Assembly: GCF_000280905.1 (NCBI RefSeq)
Contig: NZ_ALAP01000063.1
Coordinates: forward strand, 1 to 64,000
Reading direction: 5' to 3'
DNA: 64,000 nucleotides
DNA from: Streptomyces sp. AA1529
GTDB taxonomy: Bacteria; Actinomycetota; Actinomycetes; Streptomycetales; Streptomycetaceae
In this document: positions 17,209 to 28,184 of the stretch, in pieces
How positions within the stretch are numbered: the stretch's first letter is position 1
Layout of the letters: every line of letters starts with the position of its first letter
Program-made: the position numbers and the translations under genes
The notes under the pieces: model-generated
What the model saw: only the letters and a program-made list of their open reading frames with translations
What the model was told of the DNA's origin: nothing
The model's database searches: none

Positions 17209-17871
17209 ATGTCCCACACGGACGACGACCAGCCCGCACCCGGCCGCCGCCGCGGAGTGAGCCGCAAGAGCGTGCTGCGGGCCGCGATGGCGGCCGGGCC
17301 CGCGGCGGTACTCGTGGGCGGCGCCGCAGGCGGCACCCCGGCGCTCGCGCGCGACCGGCGCGGGACCGCGGAACAGCTGACCCCGACCCCCTCGTGCGAC
17401 GACGGCGACGACCCGACGCCCCCGCAGACCGAGGGCCCGTACTTCAAGCCCTACTCCCCCGAGCGGGACTCGCTCGTGCCGCCGGGCACCCCGGGAACGC
17501 CGCTGGTCGTCAGCGGCTATGTCTTCGGACGGAACTGCGCCCCGCTGGCGCACGTGCTGCTCGACTGGTGGCAGGCGGACCCGAACGGCGCCTACGACAA
17601 CAGGGGGTACCGGTTCCGGGGCCACCAGTACACCGACGCACAGGGCGCCTTCCGGCTGACCACCCTGCGGCCCGGCCTGTACCCGGGGCGCACCCGGCAT
17701 CTGCACCTCAAGGTGCAGGCGCCCTACCGGCCCGTGCTCACCACCCAGCTCTACTTCCCCGGTGAGCCGCGCAACGGCACGGACACGATCTTCGATGCCC
17801 GGCTGCTGATGGACGTCCGGACCGAGGGCGGCGGACTGGCGGGCTCGTTCGACTTCGTGGTGAACGCCTGA
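17209..17871 (+). CDS. Tat-exported intradiol ring-cleavage dioxygenase
   Basis: 220 aa. RRRGVSRKSVLRAAM then a hydrophobic Ala-rich stretch looks like a twin-arginine signal, so the folded enzyme is probably secreted. The catalytic beta-sandwich contains the ferric-iron ligand set expected of the family: Tyr134 (NRGYRFRG), Tyr158 (GLYPGRT), His164 and His166 (RHLHLKV). It should cleave a catechol-type ring with O2 between the hydroxyls. Extracellular members are thought to attack lignin- or polyphenol-derived catechols; the actual substrate is not evident. Short compared with cytosolic catechol dioxygenases because the helical dimerisation domain is missing. Placed behind an AraC gene, which may regulate it. 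Confidence 0.9.
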   Translation: MSHTDDDQPAPGRRRGVSRKSVLRAAMAAGPAAVLVGGAAGGTPALARDRRGTAEQLTPTPSCDDGDDPTPPQTEGPYFKPYSPERDSLVPPGTPGTPLVVSGYVFGRNCAPLAHVLLDWWQADPNGAYDNRGYRFRGHQYTDAQGAFRLTTLRPGLYPGRTRHLHLKVQAPYRPVLTTQLYFPGEPRNGTDTIFDARLLMDVRTEGGGLAGSFDFVVNA

Positions 17872-17890
17872 GCCCGCGGGCTCGCACGGT

Positions 17891-17927
17891 CCGGCGGGTC
17901 CGGGGCAGCCACCCCCGGACCCGCCGG
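17891..17927. terminator. 15-bp perfect hairpin between convergent genes
   Basis: CCGGCGGGTCCGGGG and its exact complement flank a 7-nt loop. It lies 20 nt after the dioxygenase stop and 5 nt after the stop of the convergent FAD/Fe-S gene, so it can end both transcripts. No U-tract, as usual in Streptomyces. Confidence 0.8.
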
Positions 17928-17931
17928 TACG

Positions 17932-20838
17932 TCACTCCCCGGCGGCCCGCTCCGCGGACGCGTCCGCCGCGGCGGCGGCCGGGCCCGCGGTCAGGCCCTC
18001 GGCCAGCACCTCCGCCAGGTGCCGGCTGCGGAAGCCGCCCAGCTGGTCCATCTGGGTGCGGCAGGAGTAGCCGTCGGCGAGGATCTCGGTGCCCGGCTCC
18101 GCGGCGCGCAGGGCCGGGAGGAGCTGGTCCTCGGCACAGGCCGCGGACACCTCGTAGTGGCCCTTCTCGAAGCCGAAGTTGCCGGCCAGGCCGCAGCAGC
18201 CGCCGCTGAGGTCGCCGGCCAGACCCGCCCGGTCCCGCAGCCGCCGCTCGGCGGCGTCGCCGATGACGGCGTGCTGGTGGCAGTGGGTCTGCCCGGCGAC
18301 CGGCCGGTCGATCCGGGGCGGCTCCCAGTCCGGTGCCTGCTCCTCCAGGGTCTGCGCGAACGTGCGGACGGCTTCCGCCAGCCGCTTCGCGCGGGGGTCG
18401 TCGCCCAGCAGCTCGGGGACGTCCGTCTGCAGCGCCGCCGCGCACGGCGGCTCCAGGACGGCCACCGGCAGGCCCGCGTCCAGGGCCGGTTCCATGACGT
18501 CCAGGGTGCGCCGCATCACCGCGCGGGCCCGGTCGAGCTGGCCCGTGGAGACGTAGGTGAGGCCGCAGCACACCTGCTTCGGCGGCACCACCGGGCGCAG
18601 CCCGGCGTCCCGGAAGACCTGCACGGCGGCCGAGCCGGCCTCGGGGGAGAGGTAGTTGGTGAAGGTGTCCGGCCACAGCACGACCGGCTTGCCGCCGTCG
18701 GCGGCACGGTCGGGCTGCTTGCGCCACCAGTGGGTGAAGGGCGTGCGGGGCAGCGCCGGGATGTCCCGCTCCGGCGCCAGCCCGCCCAGCCGCTTGGCGA
18801 GGGCGGCCAGCGGCGGCACCTTGGCGCCCGCGTTCAGCAGCGGCACGGTGCGGGTGGCGGCGGCCAGCCGCAGCCAGCGCGGCAGCCAGCCCATCGAGTA
18901 GTGCGCCATCGGCCGGCGCTTGCCCGGAGTGCCGGACGCGGCGTCGCCCTCGTAGTAGTGGTGCATGAACTCGGCCTTGTAGGTGGCCATGTCGACGCCC
19001 ACCGGGCAGTCGCTGCGGCAGCCCTTGCACGACAGGCACAGGTCGAGCGCGTCGTGCACCTCCTCGGACTGCCAGCCGTCGGTGACGACCTCCCCGGCGA
19101 GCATCTCGTGCAGCAGCCGGGCCCGTCCGCGGGTGGAGTGCTTCTCCTCGCCGGTGGCGCGGAAGGACGGGCACATCACGCTCGCCCCGGCCGACTCGTT
19201 CCGGCACTTGGCGACGCCCACGCAGCGGCGGACGGCGGCGGAGAAGTCACCGCCGTCGTGCGGATAGCCGAACTCGACGTCGACGGGCTTGCGCGGCAGC
19301 GGCGCGAACCGCAGGTTGGCGTCCAGCGGATCCGGCCGGACGAGCACACCCGGGTTGAGGCCGGCCGCCGGGTCCCACAGGTCCTTGAACCGGCCGAAGA
19401 GCCCGACCATCTCCTCGCCGTACATCCGAGTCAGCAGCTCGGCGCGGGCCAGACCGTCGCCGTGCTCGCCGGAGAGCGAGCCGCCGTGCGCCACCACGAC
19501 GTCGGCGAGCGCGGTGGAGAAGTCCCGGAACTTCGCGATGCCCGCCTCGCCCAGCAGGTCGAAGTCGATCCGCACATGGATGCAGCCGTCCCCGAAGTGC
19601 CCGTAGGGCAGTCCGCGCAGCCCGTACTCGCCCAGCAGCTTGCGGAAGTCCCGCAGATACGCGCCGAGCCGGGCCGGGGGGACGGCGCAGTCCTCCCAGC
19701 CGGGCCACGCCTCCGCCCCGTCCGGCATCCGGGTCGCGGTGCCCGAGGCGTCCTCGCGCACCCGCCACAGCGCACGCTGCCCGGCCGGTTCGGTGACCAG
19801 CGTGTGGTCGGTGGTGCCCTCGCGCGCCGCACGGCACAGCTGTTCGGCGTTGGCCCTGGCCTGCGCCGCGTCGTCGCCGCCGACCTCCACGAACAGCCAG
19901 GCGCCGCCCCTGGGAAGCGAGGCCCGCGCCGCGTCGCCCACCAGGTCGTTGGCCATCCCCTCGACGGTCAGCGGACCGTAGGGCAGCAGCCCGGCGGCGG
20001 CCTCGGCCGCCGCGGACTCGTCCGCGTAGCCGAGCACCGCCAGCACCCGTGCGCCGGGGGTCGGCACCAGCTTGACGGTGGCCCGGGTGAGCACGCCCAG
20101 GGTGCCCTCGCTGCCGGTGAAGGCGCGCGCCCAGTCCTCGCCCTTCTCGGGCAGCAGCTCGTCGAGCGCGTAGCCGGAGATCCGGCGCGGCAGCTCGGGG
20201 AACCCGGTGCGCAGCCGGGCCAGTTCGCCCTGGACCAGGGAGGACGCTCCGGCGCGCAGCCGCTCGGGTACCCCGGAGCCGCCCCGCGCGAGCCGGGCCC
20301 GCTCGCCGCCGTAGGTGAGGACCTCCAGCTCGTGCACGTTGTCGGCGGTGGTGCCCCAGGCGACCGAGTGGGAGCCGCACGAGTTGTTGCCGATCATCCC
20401 GCCGAGCGTGCAGCGCGCGTGCGTCGAGGGGTCGGGTCCGAAGGTGAGCCCGTGGGCTCCGGCGGCCCCGCGCAGGTCGTCCAGGATGACGCCGGGGCGC
20501 ACGACAGCGGTGCGGGCCTCCGGATCGAGGTGCTCGATGGTGCGTTGGTGCCGGGTGAAGTCCAGCACGACGCCGAGTCCGGTCGCCTGCCCGGCGATGG
20601 AGGTGCCCGCGCCGCGCGCCACCACGGGCACGCCCTGCTCGCGGCAGACGGCCAGCACGGCCGCCACGTCGTCGTCGTCCTTCGGCGCCACCACGCCCAG
20701 CGGCACCCGCCGGTAGTTGGAGGCGTCCATCGTCATGAGTGCTCTGTCCTGGGCGCCGAACTCCACCTCACCACCGCGCACCGCGGCGCGCAGCGCCCGC
20801 TCCAGCTCCTGTGCGTCTGCCCTACGTGCGTCTCCCAT
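17932..20838 (-). CDS. FAD-linked oxidase / Fe-S dehydrogenase fusion (D-lactate/glycolate dehydrogenase type)
   Basis: 968 aa from ATG 20838 (a GTG at 20853 is in frame; neither has a strong Shine-Dalgarno). Residues about 30-250 are the FAD-binding type 4 domain (VPVVARGAGTSIAGQATGLG), about 260-500 the FAD oxidase C-terminal cap, about 530-660 a ferredoxin-like region with LCLSCKGCRSDCPVGVDM, and the C-terminus has two CCG-type domains (PPKQVCCGL and GGCCGLAGNFG) that bind a further cluster. The fusion of GlcD-like and GlcF-like parts is typical of membrane-associated 2-hydroxyacid (D-lactate or glycolate-like) dehydrogenases passing electrons to quinone. Single gene; substrate uncertain. 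Confidence 0.9.
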   Translation of the reverse strand: MGDARRADAQELERALRAAVRGGEVEFGAQDRALMTMDASNYRRVPLGVVAPKDDDDVAAVLAVCREQGVPVVARGAGTSIAGQATGLGVVLDFTRHQRTIEHLDPEARTAVVRPGVILDDLRGAAGAHGLTFGPDPSTHARCTLGGMIGNNSCGSHSVAWGTTADNVHELEVLTYGGERARLARGGSGVPERLRAGASSLVQGELARLRTGFPELPRRISGYALDELLPEKGEDWARAFTGSEGTLGVLTRATVKLVPTPGARVLAVLGYADESAAAEAAAGLLPYGPLTVEGMANDLVGDAARASLPRGGAWLFVEVGGDDAAQARANAEQLCRAAREGTTDHTLVTEPAGQRALWRVREDASGTATRMPDGAEAWPGWEDCAVPPARLGAYLRDFRKLLGEYGLRGLPYGHFGDGCIHVRIDFDLLGEAGIAKFRDFSTALADVVVAHGGSLSGEHGDGLARAELLTRMYGEEMVGLFGRFKDLWDPAAGLNPGVLVRPDPLDANLRFAPLPRKPVDVEFGYPHDGGDFSAAVRRCVGVAKCRNESAGASVMCPSFRATGEEKHSTRGRARLLHEMLAGEVVTDGWQSEEVHDALDLCLSCKGCRSDCPVGVDMATYKAEFMHHYYEGDAASGTPGKRRPMAHYSMGWLPRWLRLAAATRTVPLLNAGAKVPPLAALAKRLGGLAPERDIPALPRTPFTHWWRKQPDRAADGGKPVVLWPDTFTNYLSPEAGSAAVQVFRDAGLRPVVPPKQVCCGLTYVSTGQLDRARAVMRRTLDVMEPALDAGLPVAVLEPPCAAALQTDVPELLGDDPRAKRLAEAVRTFAQTLEEQAPDWEPPRIDRPVAGQTHCHQHAVIGDAAERRLRDRAGLAGDLSGGCCGLAGNFGFEKGHYEVSAACAEDQLLPALRAAEPGTEILADGYSCRTQMDQLGGFRSRHLAEVLAEGLTAGPAAAAADASAERAAGE

Positions 20839-21107
20839 GGGCACAGCGTGCACGTTGGAGCCCGCCCCGCGCTGCCCTTGCGGGATCTTTCGTGTCTGTG
20901 GTCCGCGTCACGCTGCCGCCTCCTCGCCGAAACGGGCCCCACCTGGGGAAAGACCGGTTTTTGTCAGCCTGCCGATCTGGCCGAGAGGCGGCTGCGGAGC
21001 TGTCCACCCCGGCCATTGAAGAGCGGCCGGGAGACAGTGGGTACCGCGCCGTACGGGACTCGCCCCCCGCCCGGTGCGGTGGGCTCTTCCCTCGTACGGG
21101 TCGCGGC

Positions 21108-22714
<1,607 letters not shown>

Positions 22715-22734
22715 CGACCTCCGGGCTCCGGAGC

Positions 22735-22765
22735 GCCGGACGGGCTACGCGGTAGCCCGTCCGGC
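22735..22765 (+). terminator. 14-bp perfect hairpin after serC
   Basis: GCCGGACGGGCTAC and its exact complement are separated by only three bases and begin 20 nt after the serC stop. Confidence 0.85.
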
Positions 22766-22820
22766 GTTCGCATGCGGCCGCGGGGCATCCCCGCGCCCGC
22801 GATCGGGTACGGGATGCCGC

Positions 22821-23213
22821 ATGAGCACTCCCAGCACCGGTTTTCAGCTGTTCGCCCGGGAACGGCGGGTACGGCTGACGACCTACGAGAGGGAAGGCAC
22901 GCCCTTCGGGCACGGCGCGCAGATCGCCGTCGAGGGGGACCGTGCGTATGTGCGCACGCACGCCAGGGCCCGGCAGCGGGAGCACATCGAGCGCTACCCG
23001 GAAGTGGAGCTGGCCGCCGCCACCCTGACCGGCACCCCCGCCGGGGCGCCGATGAAGGCCCGGGTGCGGGAGCTGCGGGACAGCGAGGCGCGGCACGCCG
23101 CGGCCCAGCTCGCCCGCAGACACCCGCTCACCCAGGGCTTCCTGGTGCCGCTCGGCTACCGGCTGATGTTCGACCGGCCGGTCCACTACGAGCTGCGGCT
23201 GGTCGGCGAGTAG
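22821..23213 (+). CDS. PPOX-class (F420-dependent type) small oxidoreductase
   Basis: 130 aa. Split-barrel flavin/F420 fold: RVRLTTYEREGTPFGHGAQIAVEGDRAYVRTHA corresponds to the first strands of pyridoxamine-phosphate-oxidase-like proteins, followed by VELAAATLTGTPAGAPMKARVR. Mycobacterial and Streptomyces homologues are annotated as F420-dependent reductases; the substrate is unknown. Monocistronic after the serC terminator; ATG at 22821 follows a weak purine stretch (GGGATG is close). Confidence 0.8.
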   Translation: MSTPSTGFQLFARERRVRLTTYEREGTPFGHGAQIAVEGDRAYVRTHARARQREHIERYPEVELAAATLTGTPAGAPMKARVRELRDSEARHAAAQLARRHPLTQGFLVPLGYRLMFDRPVHYELRLVGE

Positions 23214-23233
23214 CCGCGCGGCTGCCGGGCGTC

Positions 23234-23254
23234 GGCCACCCGCCGGGGTGGGCC
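23234..23254. terminator. Hairpin between convergent PPOX and ABC genes
   Basis: GGCCACCC, 4-nt loop, GGGTGGGCC with one bulged G. It lies 21 nt past the plus-strand stop and 38 nt past the minus-strand stop. Confidence 0.5.
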
Positions 23255-23291
23255 GTTCACCTGCCAGGTTCCGTCCGCCGGGTGCTGCCCG

Positions 23292-24122
23292 TCAGCTGCC
23301 GAGGCGCTGGAACCTGCAGACGGCCAGTGGCAGGAAGACGGCCGTCAGCGCCAGCGGCCACACCACCGCCATCAGCTCCGCGTGCTCCTCGATCCAGCTT
23401 CCTCCGCTGGGCAGCGGGTTGCCGTACAGCTCGCGGACGGCGTTCGCGGTGGCCGAGACGGGGTTCCACATGGCGACCGTGCCCAGCCAGTCCGGCATGG
23501 CGGAGGGCGGGGTGAAGACGCTGGAGACCATGCCGAAGGGGAAGGCGACGGCGAACAGGTTGCCCGCCGACTCCTGGTTCCTGGCGAGCAGGCCGAGCAG
23601 CACACCGATCCAGATCAGGGAGAAGCGCAGCAGGAGCAGCAGCGCGAACGCCCAGAGCGTACTGAGCAGCCCGCCGTCCGAACGCCAGCCGATGACCAGC
23701 GCGATCGCCGCCATCACGGCCAGGTCGAGCGCCGCGTGCAGGACATCGGAGGCCCCGCGCCCGGTCACCACGGCGGAGGGCGCCATCGGCATGGAGCGGA
23801 AGCGGTCGGTGACACCGCGCTCCTTGTCCACGACGACGGTCATCGCCGTGTTCATGAAGCCGAACGCCATGGTCATGGCGAACATCCCCGGCATGGCGTA
23901 GTCCTTGTAGTCCACTCCCTCGCCGACATCCATCGCACTGCCGAAGACATAGACGAACAGCAGCACGGAGACGAGGGGGAAGCCGAGCTGCCAGGCGATG
24001 ATGGACGGCTGCTTCGCCAGGTGGGTCAGGTCGCGGCGGACGATCGTCCAGCAGTCGGCCACCGCCCAGTACAGCCGCTGCCCGGCGTTCTGCCGCTCCG
24101 CGGGCGGCGCGACGACACTCAT
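23292..24122 (-). CDS. ABC-2 type exporter permease (DrrB-like)
   Basis: 276 aa, starting at ATG 24122 in an ATGA overlap with the ATPase gene. Six predicted TM segments, with the ABC-2 signature region ([21 protein letters not shown]) near the C-terminus and a cytosolic N-terminus. It pairs with the ATPase encoded upstream as a DrrAB-type drug or antibiotic exporter. Neighbouring divergent TetR probably controls it. Confidence 0.92.
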   Translation of the reverse strand: MSVVAPPAERQNAGQRLYWAVADCWTIVRRDLTHLAKQPSIIAWQLGFPLVSVLLFVYVFGSAMDVGEGVDYKDYAMPGMFAMTMAFGFMNTAMTVVVDKERGVTDRFRSMPMAPSAVVTGRGASDVLHAALDLAVMAAIALVIGWRSDGGLLSTLWAFALLLLLRFSLIWIGVLLGLLARNQESAGNLFAVAFPFGMVSSVFTPPSAMPDWLGTVAMWNPVSATANAVRELYGNPLPSGGSWIEEHAELMAVVWPLALTAVFLPLAVCRFQRLGS

Positions 24123-25132
24123 ACGGCGGCCTCCAGGTGTTCCGCGCTCTCCCGCTGCTCGCCGCCGGATCTGCCGGTCAGGGCGAGGAAGACCTCGTCC
24201 AGCGTGGGCCGGCGCAGGCCGATGTCGGCCACCACCACGCCCTCGTCCTGAAGGCCACGCACCACCTCGGTGAGCGCGGGGACCCCCGCCGAGACGGGCG
24301 CGTGGACGCGTAGTTCGGCGGTGTCGCTCTCCGGCTCGGCACCTCGCAGCGCGACGCGGGCGACGGCGGCGGTCACGACGGGCAGATCCCGGGCCTCGGC
24401 GGCGACGACCTCGATGCGGTCGCCACCGATGGCCCGCTTGAGTCCGGCCGGGGTGTCCTCGGTGACGTTGCGGCCGCGGTCGATGACGGCGATCCGGTCG
24501 GAGAGCTTGTCGGCCTCGTCCAGGTAGTGGGTCGTCAGGACGACGGTGGTGCCCTGCTGGGTCAGGCCGCGCACCGCCTCCCACACCTCGCTGCGCCCGC
24601 GCGGGTCGAGCCCGGTGGTCGGCTCGTCCAGGAAGAGCACCTCCGGGGCCAGGATCATGCTGGAGGCCAGGTCGAGGCGGCGGCGCATACCGCCGCTGAA
24701 GCCCTGCGGCTGCTTGTCCGCCGCCTCGGTGAGCCCGAACCGGTCGAGCAGTTCGGCTGCCCGGCGCCGGGCGTGTGCCGCACCGAGGTGGAAGAGGCGG
24801 CCGAACATCTCCAGGTTCTGCCGCGCGGTGATGATCTGGTCGACGGCGGCGTGCTGCCCGGTGAGACCGATCCTGCGGCGCACGGCACGGGGGTCGCGGC
24901 GCACGTCGTACCCGCCGACGGTGGCGCGGCCGCCGTCGAGCCGGACGAGGGTGGACAGGGCGCGTACGGCGGTGGTCTTGCCGGCCCCGTTGGGTCCCAG
25001 CAGTCCGAAGACGGTGCCGCGCGGCACGGCCAGATCGAGGCCGTCGAGCGCGTGTCCGTCGGCTTTGCCGCCGTACGTCTTGCGGAGTCCCTCGGCCACG
25101 ACGGAGTACTGGTCCGGTGGTGGTGCGGACAT
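24119..25132 (-). CDS. ABC exporter ATPase (DrrA-like)
   Basis: 337 aa. Walker [11 protein letters not shown]-loop, signature [13 protein letters not shown], Walker [13 protein letters not shown] and H-loop [12 protein letters not shown] are intact. The C-terminal ~100 residues are the DrrA-type extension that ends in an LTGRSG-containing tail. Upstream ATG at 25132 is close to two inverted repeats (25151-25192) shared with the divergent TetR gene. Confidence 0.95.
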   Translation of the reverse strand: MSAPPPDQYSVVAEGLRKTYGGKADGHALDGLDLAVPRGTVFGLLGPNGAGKTTAVRALSTLVRLDGGRATVGGYDVRRDPRAVRRRIGLTGQHAAVDQIITARQNLEMFGRLFHLGAAHARRRAAELLDRFGLTEAADKQPQGFSGGMRRRLDLASSMILAPEVLFLDEPTTGLDPRGRSEVWEAVRGLTQQGTTVVLTTHYLDEADKLSDRIAVIDRGRNVTEDTPAGLKRAIGGDRIEVVAAEARDLPVVTAAVARVALRGAEPESDTAELRVHAPVSAGVPALTEVVRGLQDEGVVVADIGLRRPTLDEVFLALTGRSGGEQRESAEHLEAAV

Positions 25133-25150
25133 ACATCCCCTCCTTTGGAT

Positions 25151-25192
25151 CTGGGTACGCCGTACTCAGATAAAACAGCGTACAACCTACGC
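25151..25192. promoter_or_regulatory. Two inverted repeats between ABC exporter and TetR gene
   Basis: CTGGGTAC-GCC-GTACTCAG (25151-25169, one mismatched pair) and GCGTA-CAACC-TACGC (25178-25192, perfect). Both lie in the 97-bp divergent spacer, where a TetR dimer pair would block both promoters. The TACGAT at 25216-25221 is a possible -10 of the TetR gene, just ahead of its ATG. Confidence 0.55.
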
Positions 25193-25229
25193 AGATGTCG
25201 GCAAGGGGATTTCCTACGATGGCCCGACC

Positions 25230-26018
25230 ATGACGAGCAACCACCCGCGCACGGACTCCGCGGACCCCGGCCCCGACGGACTCACCCGGCTCGTCCGCAG
25301 CCTCGACCTGCTGTGGGGGCGGACGGGACGGCACCGCCCCGCGCGCGGCCCCAAGCCCGGGCTGACCCTCGCGCAGATCGTGACCGCCGCCGTCGGCCTC
25401 GCCGACCGCGAGGGCCTGACCGCCCTCTCCATGCGTCGCGTCGCCACCGAACTGGGCGTCGGCACCATGTCCCTGTACCGCTACGTGCCGGGCAAGGACG
25501 AACTCATCGCCCTGATGTGCGACCAGGTCGCCCTACCGCCGGGCGACCTCGAGCAGTGGCGCGGCAAGAACTGGCGCGAGACGCTGGAACTGATCACCGA
25601 GGCATCGTGGGAGCTCTACACCACCCACACCTGGCTGCTCCAGGTCAACCAGGCCCGCCCGGTCCTGGGCCCGCACTCCATGGCCAACCTCGACTTCGCC
25701 CTGGGAGCGCTGGAGGACCTCCCCTTCACCGGCCAGGAGAAGATGACCATCCTGATCGCCCTCGACAATCTCGTCATGGGCGCCGCCCGCTCCCTCGTCC
25801 TGTACCAGCAGGCAGCCCAGCAATCGGGCGTCACCGACGAGGAGTTCTGGCGCACCCAAGAGCCCTACATCGTGCGCGGCATGGAAGAGGGCGACCTCTC
25901 CCACATGGCCGCCCTCCCCGACGACGCCTTCTCCGCCGACCCGGCCGACAGTACCCGCTTCGCCGTCCGCGCCCTCCTGGACGGCCTCCAGCACCTGCTG
26001 GAGCAGCGCGGCACCTGA
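25230..26018 (+). CDS. TetR/AcrR regulator with TetR_C type ligand domain
   Basis: 262 aa from ATG 25230. HTH in residues about 50-95 ([20 protein letters not shown], then [15 protein letters not shown]). The C-terminal domain is the long TetR_C class seen in regulators of efflux pumps. It is divergent from the DrrAB-like exporter, so it most likely represses the exporter and itself until the exported compound binds. GPKPGLT before the HTH is a normal N-terminal extension. Confidence 0.92.
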   Translation: MTSNHPRTDSADPGPDGLTRLVRSLDLLWGRTGRHRPARGPKPGLTLAQIVTAAVGLADREGLTALSMRRVATELGVGTMSLYRYVPGKDELIALMCDQVALPPGDLEQWRGKNWRETLELITEASWELYTTHTWLLQVNQARPVLGPHSMANLDFALGALEDLPFTGQEKMTILIALDNLVMGAARSLVLYQQAAQQSGVTDEEFWRTQEPYIVRGMEEGDLSHMAALPDDAFSADPADSTRFAVRALLDGLQHLLEQRGT

Positions 26019-26120
26019 CCACCGGCCTGGCCGCCGGCCCCGGACCGAGAACCGGACCCTGGCGCACACGGACAGGATGCCGACCGCGCACCGCACCGCG
26101 GCCGACGGCGCCGGAGGCGG

Positions 26121-27143
26121 TCAGTCGCGGCGGCGGCCGAAGAGGCGGCGCAGGCCGAACCAGACGACCAGGGCCGCGACGAAGGTCCCGGCACCCAGCG
26201 CCAGGTTGCGGTCGTCGTCCGCCGAGGAGTCCTCGCCGCCGCCCTTCCCGTCGGACGCGGAGTCCGCGGAGTCCTCCTCGCGCGCGGCGGGCGGCACCGC
26301 CTCGCCCTCCAGACGTGCGGGCTGGACACCGCTGTTCGTGCCCTCGGAGCCGTACATCAGCGTCCGTCCGTCGTTCGCGAAGGTGACCGACTCGCCCTGG
26401 CGCTGCAACGGCACCGGAACGGAACCGATCTTCTCCGGCCTGCCGTTCCGCCAGGTGTAGCCGTAGGCGCTGAAGTAGCCGCGCAGCACCAGCCGGGTGC
26501 CGTCCGGGGAGAAGGCGCCGTCCGTCGCCTCGAAGTCGATTTTCGCCACCCGCGAGAAGGTGTTCACGCCGTTCGGGTCGAGCTTCTCGGGTCCGGCGTA
26601 GACGCCGCCCTTGCCCTTCGCGCTCTTGCTCGCGATGTAGACGCGCCCCGTCTTGGGATGGACCATCAGCGACTCCGCGTTCCGCGGGCCGCCGTCGTAG
26701 CGGACGGTGTAGCGGGTGGGGGTCACCGTCACCTCCCCGCGCAGTTCCTTCGGTTCGGGGAAGCGGTAGATCCACACCTCGGGCCAGGTGCCGTCCAGGT
26801 TGTCGCCGATGTCGCCGACGTAGAGGTCGCCGTCCGGGCCGAGGGAGATCGCCTCGACGTCGCGGGGCTCGATACCGCTGAGCGTCACGCGGCAGACGGT
26901 CTTGCCGGTGGAGCTGTCGACCGCGTACACGTACGGGCCGTCGTCGGAGTCGTTGTGCGTCCAGTAGACGCCCTTGTGGGCGCGGCTGGCCGCGAGGCCG
27001 CTGGACTCGGTGATGCGGGAGTCGCGGATGGTGAAACCCTCCGGGCCGTCCGCGGCGGCGGCGACGCCCGGGGACGCCGTCATCGCGCCCAACACCACGG
27101 CGACCGCCGCCCCGACCCCGACCCCACGCATACGCACAGACAT
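26121..27143 (-). CDS. Secreted, C-terminally membrane-anchored beta-propeller protein
   Basis: 340 aa. N-terminal signal peptide (MSVRMRGVGVGAAVAVVLGA, cleavage near ASPGVAAAA). Residues 35-270 contain repeated four-stranded blades (DGDLYVGDIGDN, TGRVYIASKSAKG, FSPDGTRLVLRGY, FANDGRTLMYGS) of an SMP-30/WD-like propeller. An acidic Ser/Asp-rich linker (about 285-315) leads to a C-terminal TM helix (LALGAGTFVAALVVWFGL) and an RRLFGRRRD stop-transfer tail, so the propeller is held outside the membrane. Function unknown; sugar- or lactone-related enzymes share the fold. Confidence 0.82.
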   Translation of the reverse strand: MSVRMRGVGVGAAVAVVLGAMTASPGVAAAADGPEGFTIRDSRITESSGLAASRAHKGVYWTHNDSDDGPYVYAVDSSTGKTVCRVTLSGIEPRDVEAISLGPDGDLYVGDIGDNLDGTWPEVWIYRFPEPKELRGEVTVTPTRYTVRYDGGPRNAESLMVHPKTGRVYIASKSAKGKGGVYAGPEKLDPNGVNTFSRVAKIDFEATDGAFSPDGTRLVLRGYFSAYGYTWRNGRPEKIGSVPVPLQRQGESVTFANDGRTLMYGSEGTNSGVQPARLEGEAVPPAAREEDSADSASDGKGGGEDSSADDDRNLALGAGTFVAALVVWFGLRRLFGRRRD

Positions 27144-27201
27144 GGCACCCAGTGTCCAGCATCACGGTGCGGGGCGAGTCGGCATCCCGGAGGATATGCG
27201 G

Positions 27202-27876
27202 ATGCGCGTTCTCTTCGTCGGCGACTCCATGACGATCGGCGCGCCCGGCGCCCACACCTGGCGCTACCGGATGTGGCAGCACCTCACCCGCACCGTGCCC
27301 GACGGCGGCTGGTCGATCGTCGGCCCGCGTACGGCACTGCACGGCGGCGGCGACGGCTACGCCGATCCGCGGTTCCCGCCGCACGCGCGGGCCCATCTCG
27401 CGGAGTGGGGTGCGGGGTGGGTGCACATGGCGCCGGTCGTGGAGGAGGCGGTCGCGGCCCATGGCGCGGACACGCTGCTGGTCTCGCTCGGGCTGATAGA
27501 CCTCGGGTTCTACACGGATCCGGCGCAGACGCTGGAGAACGTCGAACTGTTCCTGGCCCGGGCGCGGGCCGCCGACCCCGCGCTCCGCGCGGTGCTGCTG
27601 CCGGTCCTGCCCAACATCCGTGCGGTGACCGACGCCGGATTCGCCGCCGCCTGCGCGCACTTCAACACGCTGCTGGCCAAGGCGGTGGCGGAGCGGTCGG
27701 AGCCGCGGTCGCCGCTGCTGCTGGCCTCGGCACCGCAGGACTGGTGCCCGCGGCGGGACACCTACGACGGCACCCACCCCTCGGCCGCGGGCGAGCACCG
27801 GATGGCCGCCGCCTTCGCCGAGGCGCTGCACCAGGCGTGGGGTGTGGGAGGCCGCTACCGCGCCGGAGCGGCATGA
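27202..27876 (+). CDS. SGNH/GDSL hydrolase
   Basis: 224 aa from ATG 27202, eight nt after GGAGG; the ATG at 27196 is too close to it. GDSMTIG (block I, catalytic Ser9), LLVSLGLIDLGF where the block III N is replaced by LID, and DGTHPSAAGE (block V with Asp and His). Cytoplasmic, no signal. Esterase or acyl-hydrolase of unknown substrate; loss of the usual GxND asparagine in block III is unusual. Confidence 0.85.
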   Translation: MRVLFVGDSMTIGAPGAHTWRYRMWQHLTRTVPDGGWSIVGPRTALHGGGDGYADPRFPPHARAHLAEWGAGWVHMAPVVEEAVAAHGADTLLVSLGLIDLGFYTDPAQTLENVELFLARARAADPALRAVLLPVLPNIRAVTDAGFAAACAHFNTLLAKAVAERSEPRSPLLLASAPQDWCPRRDTYDGTHPSAAGEHRMAAAFAEALHQAWGVGGRYRAGAA

Positions 27877-27957
27877 GGCACGGCCGGGCCGGACGGAGCA
27901 GTCGGAGCGGCCGGGCGGCCGGGGGGCAGGGGGCGAAGGGAGCGCACGACCGCGAAC

Positions 27958-27979
27958 CGCGCGGTGCGCGCACCGCGCG
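27958..27979. terminator. 22-bp perfect palindrome, probable terminator of the SGNH gene
   Basis: CGCGCGGTGCG followed directly by its exact complement, 82 nt after the stop. It could equally be a protein-binding palindrome; the distance makes either reading possible. Confidence 0.45.
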
Positions 27980-28007
27980 TGAGAGTACGGCGACACCCGT
28001 ACACATA

Positions 28008-28037
28008 CGTCAAGATCCGTCAAGTACGGTCAAGTGC
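28008..28037. repeat. Three head-to-tail 10-bp repeats, (C/G)GTCAAG(N)2C
   Basis: CGTCAAGATC, CGTCAAGTAC and GGTCAAGTGC follow each other without gaps, so identical faces recur every helical turn. Layout suggests cooperative binding of an activator with a direct-repeat recognition mode, about 240 bp before the TetR gene. Confidence 0.6.
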
Positions 28038-28184
28038 GGCAATATCCAGCCAGGAGCCGTAACTTTCGCGTCGGAACCTGCCACAGGCCGACACGCAGTG
28101 CGCCATCAGGGGGGCCTCTGGGCCAGACTGGCTCCTTGTGTGCCGCGAACACCCCGAGTGCGATGGTTTGGACCATTACACGGG

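Noticed and set aside
23292-25334. Single fused exporter protein
   Set aside because: The ATPase and permease are in different frames with an ATGA overlap, so they are two genes.
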